From contig NVVG01000052.1 in assembly GCA_002402125.1 (NCBI GenBank), forward strand, positions 2,660-19,259: a DNA stretch of 16,600 nt, written 5' to 3'. Position 1 is the first letter of the stretch. Every line of letters begins with the position of its first letter. The position numbers and the translations under genes were made by a program. Positions 15,052 through 16,600 of this stretch are shown here, in pieces. The stretch is from Moraxellaceae bacterium. Lineage in GTDB: Bacteria; Pseudomonadota; Gammaproteobacteria; Pseudomonadales; Ketobacteraceae. Under the pieces are notes generated by a model. That model was not told the DNA's origin and did no database searches. It saw only the letters and a program-made list of their open reading frames with translations.

Positions 15052-16482
15052 ATGACATCAAATGATTTAAAACCACTAGTGGTTGATTTAGACGGAACCT
15101 TAATACGCAGCGACGTGTTAGTGGAATCGTTCTTGTTGCTGATAAAGCAAAATCCGCTGTATATCTTGTCTGTATTGTATTGGCTTTTTAGCGGTGGAAA
15201 AGCCTTCATGAAACATGAGATTGCTCGTAGAGTTGAGTTTTATGTTGATCTATTACCTTATAATCAGATTCTGATTTCCTACATTAAGCAACAAAAAGCA
15301 CTGGGTCGGAAAATCGTGTTGGCAACAGCATCAGATAAATCCATTGCCGATAAAGTGGCGCAGCATCTTGATCTATTTGATGCGGTTTATGCCTCTGAGA
15401 ACGGCATCAATTTGTCGGGACCTCGAAAACGAGCTGCGTTAACCCGTGCTTTTGGGGCGAATGCTTATGTTTATGCTGGAAACGCTGCAGTTGATCTCGC
15501 TGTATGGAAAGAATCGTCAGCAGCCATTGTTGTTGGTAGTGCTAGTTTGGCAAATAAAGCTAAAATCTTGTGTGCTTTGGAATATCACGTCGAGGAAAAA
15601 TCTGCTGGCGTAAAAGTATGGTTGAAGGCGCTACGGGTACACCAATGGGTGAAAAATGCATTGATTTTTGTACCGTTACTGGCCGCTCATCAGGTATCGT
15701 CTGGTGGGGCATTGGTAGCCTGTGCATTGGCGTTTATATCATTTTCACTCTGTGCATCCAGTGTATATTTGCTCAACGATTTATTGGATTTGCCTGATGA
15801 TAGACGACATAAAACCAAACGAAATCGTCCTCTCGCTGCGGGCACATTGAATCTAATTCATGGTTTGTTAGCGGCGCCAATGCTATTGGTTGTCGCCTTT
15901 CTAATTGCGATGCTTCTGCCGGTTGAATATTTTGTCGTATTAGCGAGCTATTACATTTTAACGGTTGCATATAGCTTCTATTTAAAACGAGTCGTGTTGA
16001 TCGATGTTGTGACCCTAGCAAGCCTTTATACCATACGGATAGTCGCAGGAGCAGCGGCTATTTCTGTGGCGTTATCATTTTGGTTGTTGGCATTTTCAGT
16101 ATTCTTGTTTTTGAGTTTGGCTATTTTAAAACGTTATACTGAATTGTTAGCGTTAAAAGAGAGTAGCGGAAGTAAAGCGATTGGTAGAGGTTACCAAGTG
16201 GAAGATATTGAATTGCTTTCTTCCTTGGGAGGCTCAAGTGGGTATATCTCTGTGCTGGTATTAGCCTTGTATATTAACAGTGGCGATATTCTTCAGTTAT
16301 ATTCAAACCCGATGGTGATGTGGCCGACCTGTTTGGTCATGTTATATTGGGTGAGCCGAGTATGGATAATTGCCCATCGAGGGCAGATGCATGATGACCC
16401 CATCGTTTTTGCGATAAAAGATAAAGTCAGTGTTGTGTGTGGGGCTACTATTGGTGCATTTATGGTAGCCGCGACGTTATAA
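15052..16482 (+). CDS. HAD phosphatase-UbiA prenyltransferase fusion (DPPR-synthase-like)
   Basis: This 476-residue protein joins two enzymes. The N-terminal HAD domain (about 1-175) has motif I DLDGT at 12-16, motif II ATASD at 91-95, a motif III lysine near 127 and motif IV GNxxxD at 143-148. The C-terminal UbiA domain (about 188-476) has NDLLDLPDDRRHKTKRNRPLA from 242, the first Asp-rich site. A second Asp-containing segment lies around Asp318 (YLKRVVLIDVVTLASLYTIRI), then SFWLLAFSVFLFLSLAILKRYTEL. These patterns fit the branch containing mycobacterial Rv3806c, which moves phosphoribose from PRPP onto decaprenyl phosphate. The HAD part could then remove the 5-phosphate. Homology to the UbiA superfamily and HAD fold is clear; the exact donor and lipid are inferred. 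The next gene starts 23 bases later. Confidence 0.88.
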   Translation: MTSNDLKPLVVDLDGTLIRSDVLVESFLLLIKQNPLYILSVLYWLFSGGKAFMKHEIARRVEFYVDLLPYNQILISYIKQQKALGRKIVLATASDKSIADKVAQHLDLFDAVYASENGINLSGPRKRAALTRAFGANAYVYAGNAAVDLAVWKESSAAIVVGSASLANKAKILCALEYHVEEKSAGVKVWLKALRVHQWVKNALIFVPLLAAHQVSSGGALVACALAFISFSLCASSVYLLNDLLDLPDDRRHKTKRNRPLAAGTLNLIHGLLAAPMLLVVAFLIAMLLPVEYFVVLASYYILTVAYSFYLKRVVLIDVVTLASLYTIRIVAGAAAISVALSFWLLAFSVFLFLSLAILKRYTELLALKESSGSKAIGRGYQVEDIELLSSLGGSSGYISVLVLALYINSGDILQLYSNPMVMWPTCLVMLYWVSRVWIIAHRGQMHDDPIVFAIKDKVSVVCGATIGAFMVAATL

Positions 16483-16505
16483 ATTGAACGAGTAGGGAGG
16501 GTTCT

Positions 16506-16600
16506 ATGGCAAAACAATACGTTTCTTGGGGGCGCTACCCTTATAAAGAACAAAAAGGTTTTGATTTTTCTTGGCGTAACCAGGGGTTGCCCGAGGGTAC
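16506..16600 (+). CDS. FAD-linked oxidoreductase, N-terminal fragment (DprE1-like)
   Basis: An open frame with an excellent ribosome site (GGGAGG at 16495-16500, five bases before ATG) runs off the window end after 31 codons. It opens MAKQYVSWGRYPYKEQKG and continues with FSWRNQGLP. The SWGRYP...WR...LP pattern resembles the N-termini of FAD-binding oxidoreductases found beside UbiA-type phosphoribosyltransferases, the counterpart of DprE1, which oxidises the 2-hydroxyl of decaprenyl-phosphoryl ribose. Only the region before the FAD-binding domain is visible, so the assignment leans on context. That it is a real gene is nearly certain; the product name is a moderate-confidence inference. Confidence 0.6.
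   Translation, partial: MAKQYVSWGRYPYKEQKGFDFSWRNQGLPEG

Noticed and set aside
1..16600. tRNA genes, CRISPR arrays, insertion sequences, phage genes
   Set aside because: No cloverleaf-like segment, regularly spaced repeat array, transposase motif or phage protein was seen in either direction.

Overview
This 16.6 kb window reads as one co-directional stretch of a gammaproteobacterial chromosome, with every supported gene on the + strand. The order truA-trpF-trpB-trpA-accD-folC-SPOR protein-cvpA-purF-metZ is a conserved gammaproteobacterial neighbourhood. Pseudomonas has truA-trpF-accD-folC-dedD-cvpA-purF-metZ but keeps trpBA elsewhere. Base composition looks moderate (mid-forties percent GC by eye). 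Together with trpBA sitting between trpF and accD, this suggests a marine or environmental group such as the Cellvibrionales or relatives. The genus is an inference and cannot be fixed from here.

Region 1 (1-9855) is housekeeping metabolism. It holds the 3' part of truA (tRNA pseudouridine synthase), then trpF/trpB/trpA (last steps of tryptophan synthesis, with tightly coupled starts), accD (first step of fatty acid synthesis) and folC (folate polyglutamylation). Next come a DedD-like SPOR protein that binds septal peptidoglycan, cvpA, purF (first committed purine step) and metZ (direct sulfhydrylation to homocysteine). Candidate extended -10 promoters precede trpF and cvpA.

Region 2 (about 9900-13964) is a three-gene module: a MoxR AAA+ ATPase, a DUF58 membrane protein and a TgpA-type multi-membrane-span transglutaminase. 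The DUF58 and TgpA genes overlap by 4 bases. A good sigma70-like promoter and a GC-rich hairpin lie in front of it, and the ribosome site suggests the MoxR start is a GTG 12 bases inside the longest reading frame.

Region 3 (14087 to the end) looks like the beginning of a lipid-linked sugar pathway: a flippase-like LPG_synthase_TM protein, a fused HAD phosphatase/UbiA prenyltransferase and the first 31 codons of an apparent FAD-linked oxidoreductase. The HAD-UbiA plus FAD-oxidase pair resembles the decaprenyl-phosphoryl-arabinose pathway of mycobacteria (Rv3806c, then DprE1/DprE2) and the D-arabinofuranose genes known from a few Gram-negative bacteria. This is the most interesting part, but the window cuts off before the diagnostic partner genes.

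No RNA genes, insertion sequences, CRISPR arrays or prophage signs were seen, and no gap between genes exceeds about 160 bases. Notable small structures are a perfect 14-bp inverted repeat inside the start of folC, a three-arm repeat between cvpA and purF, a 13-bp tandem duplication before trpF and a 22-bp-phased direct repeat before accD.
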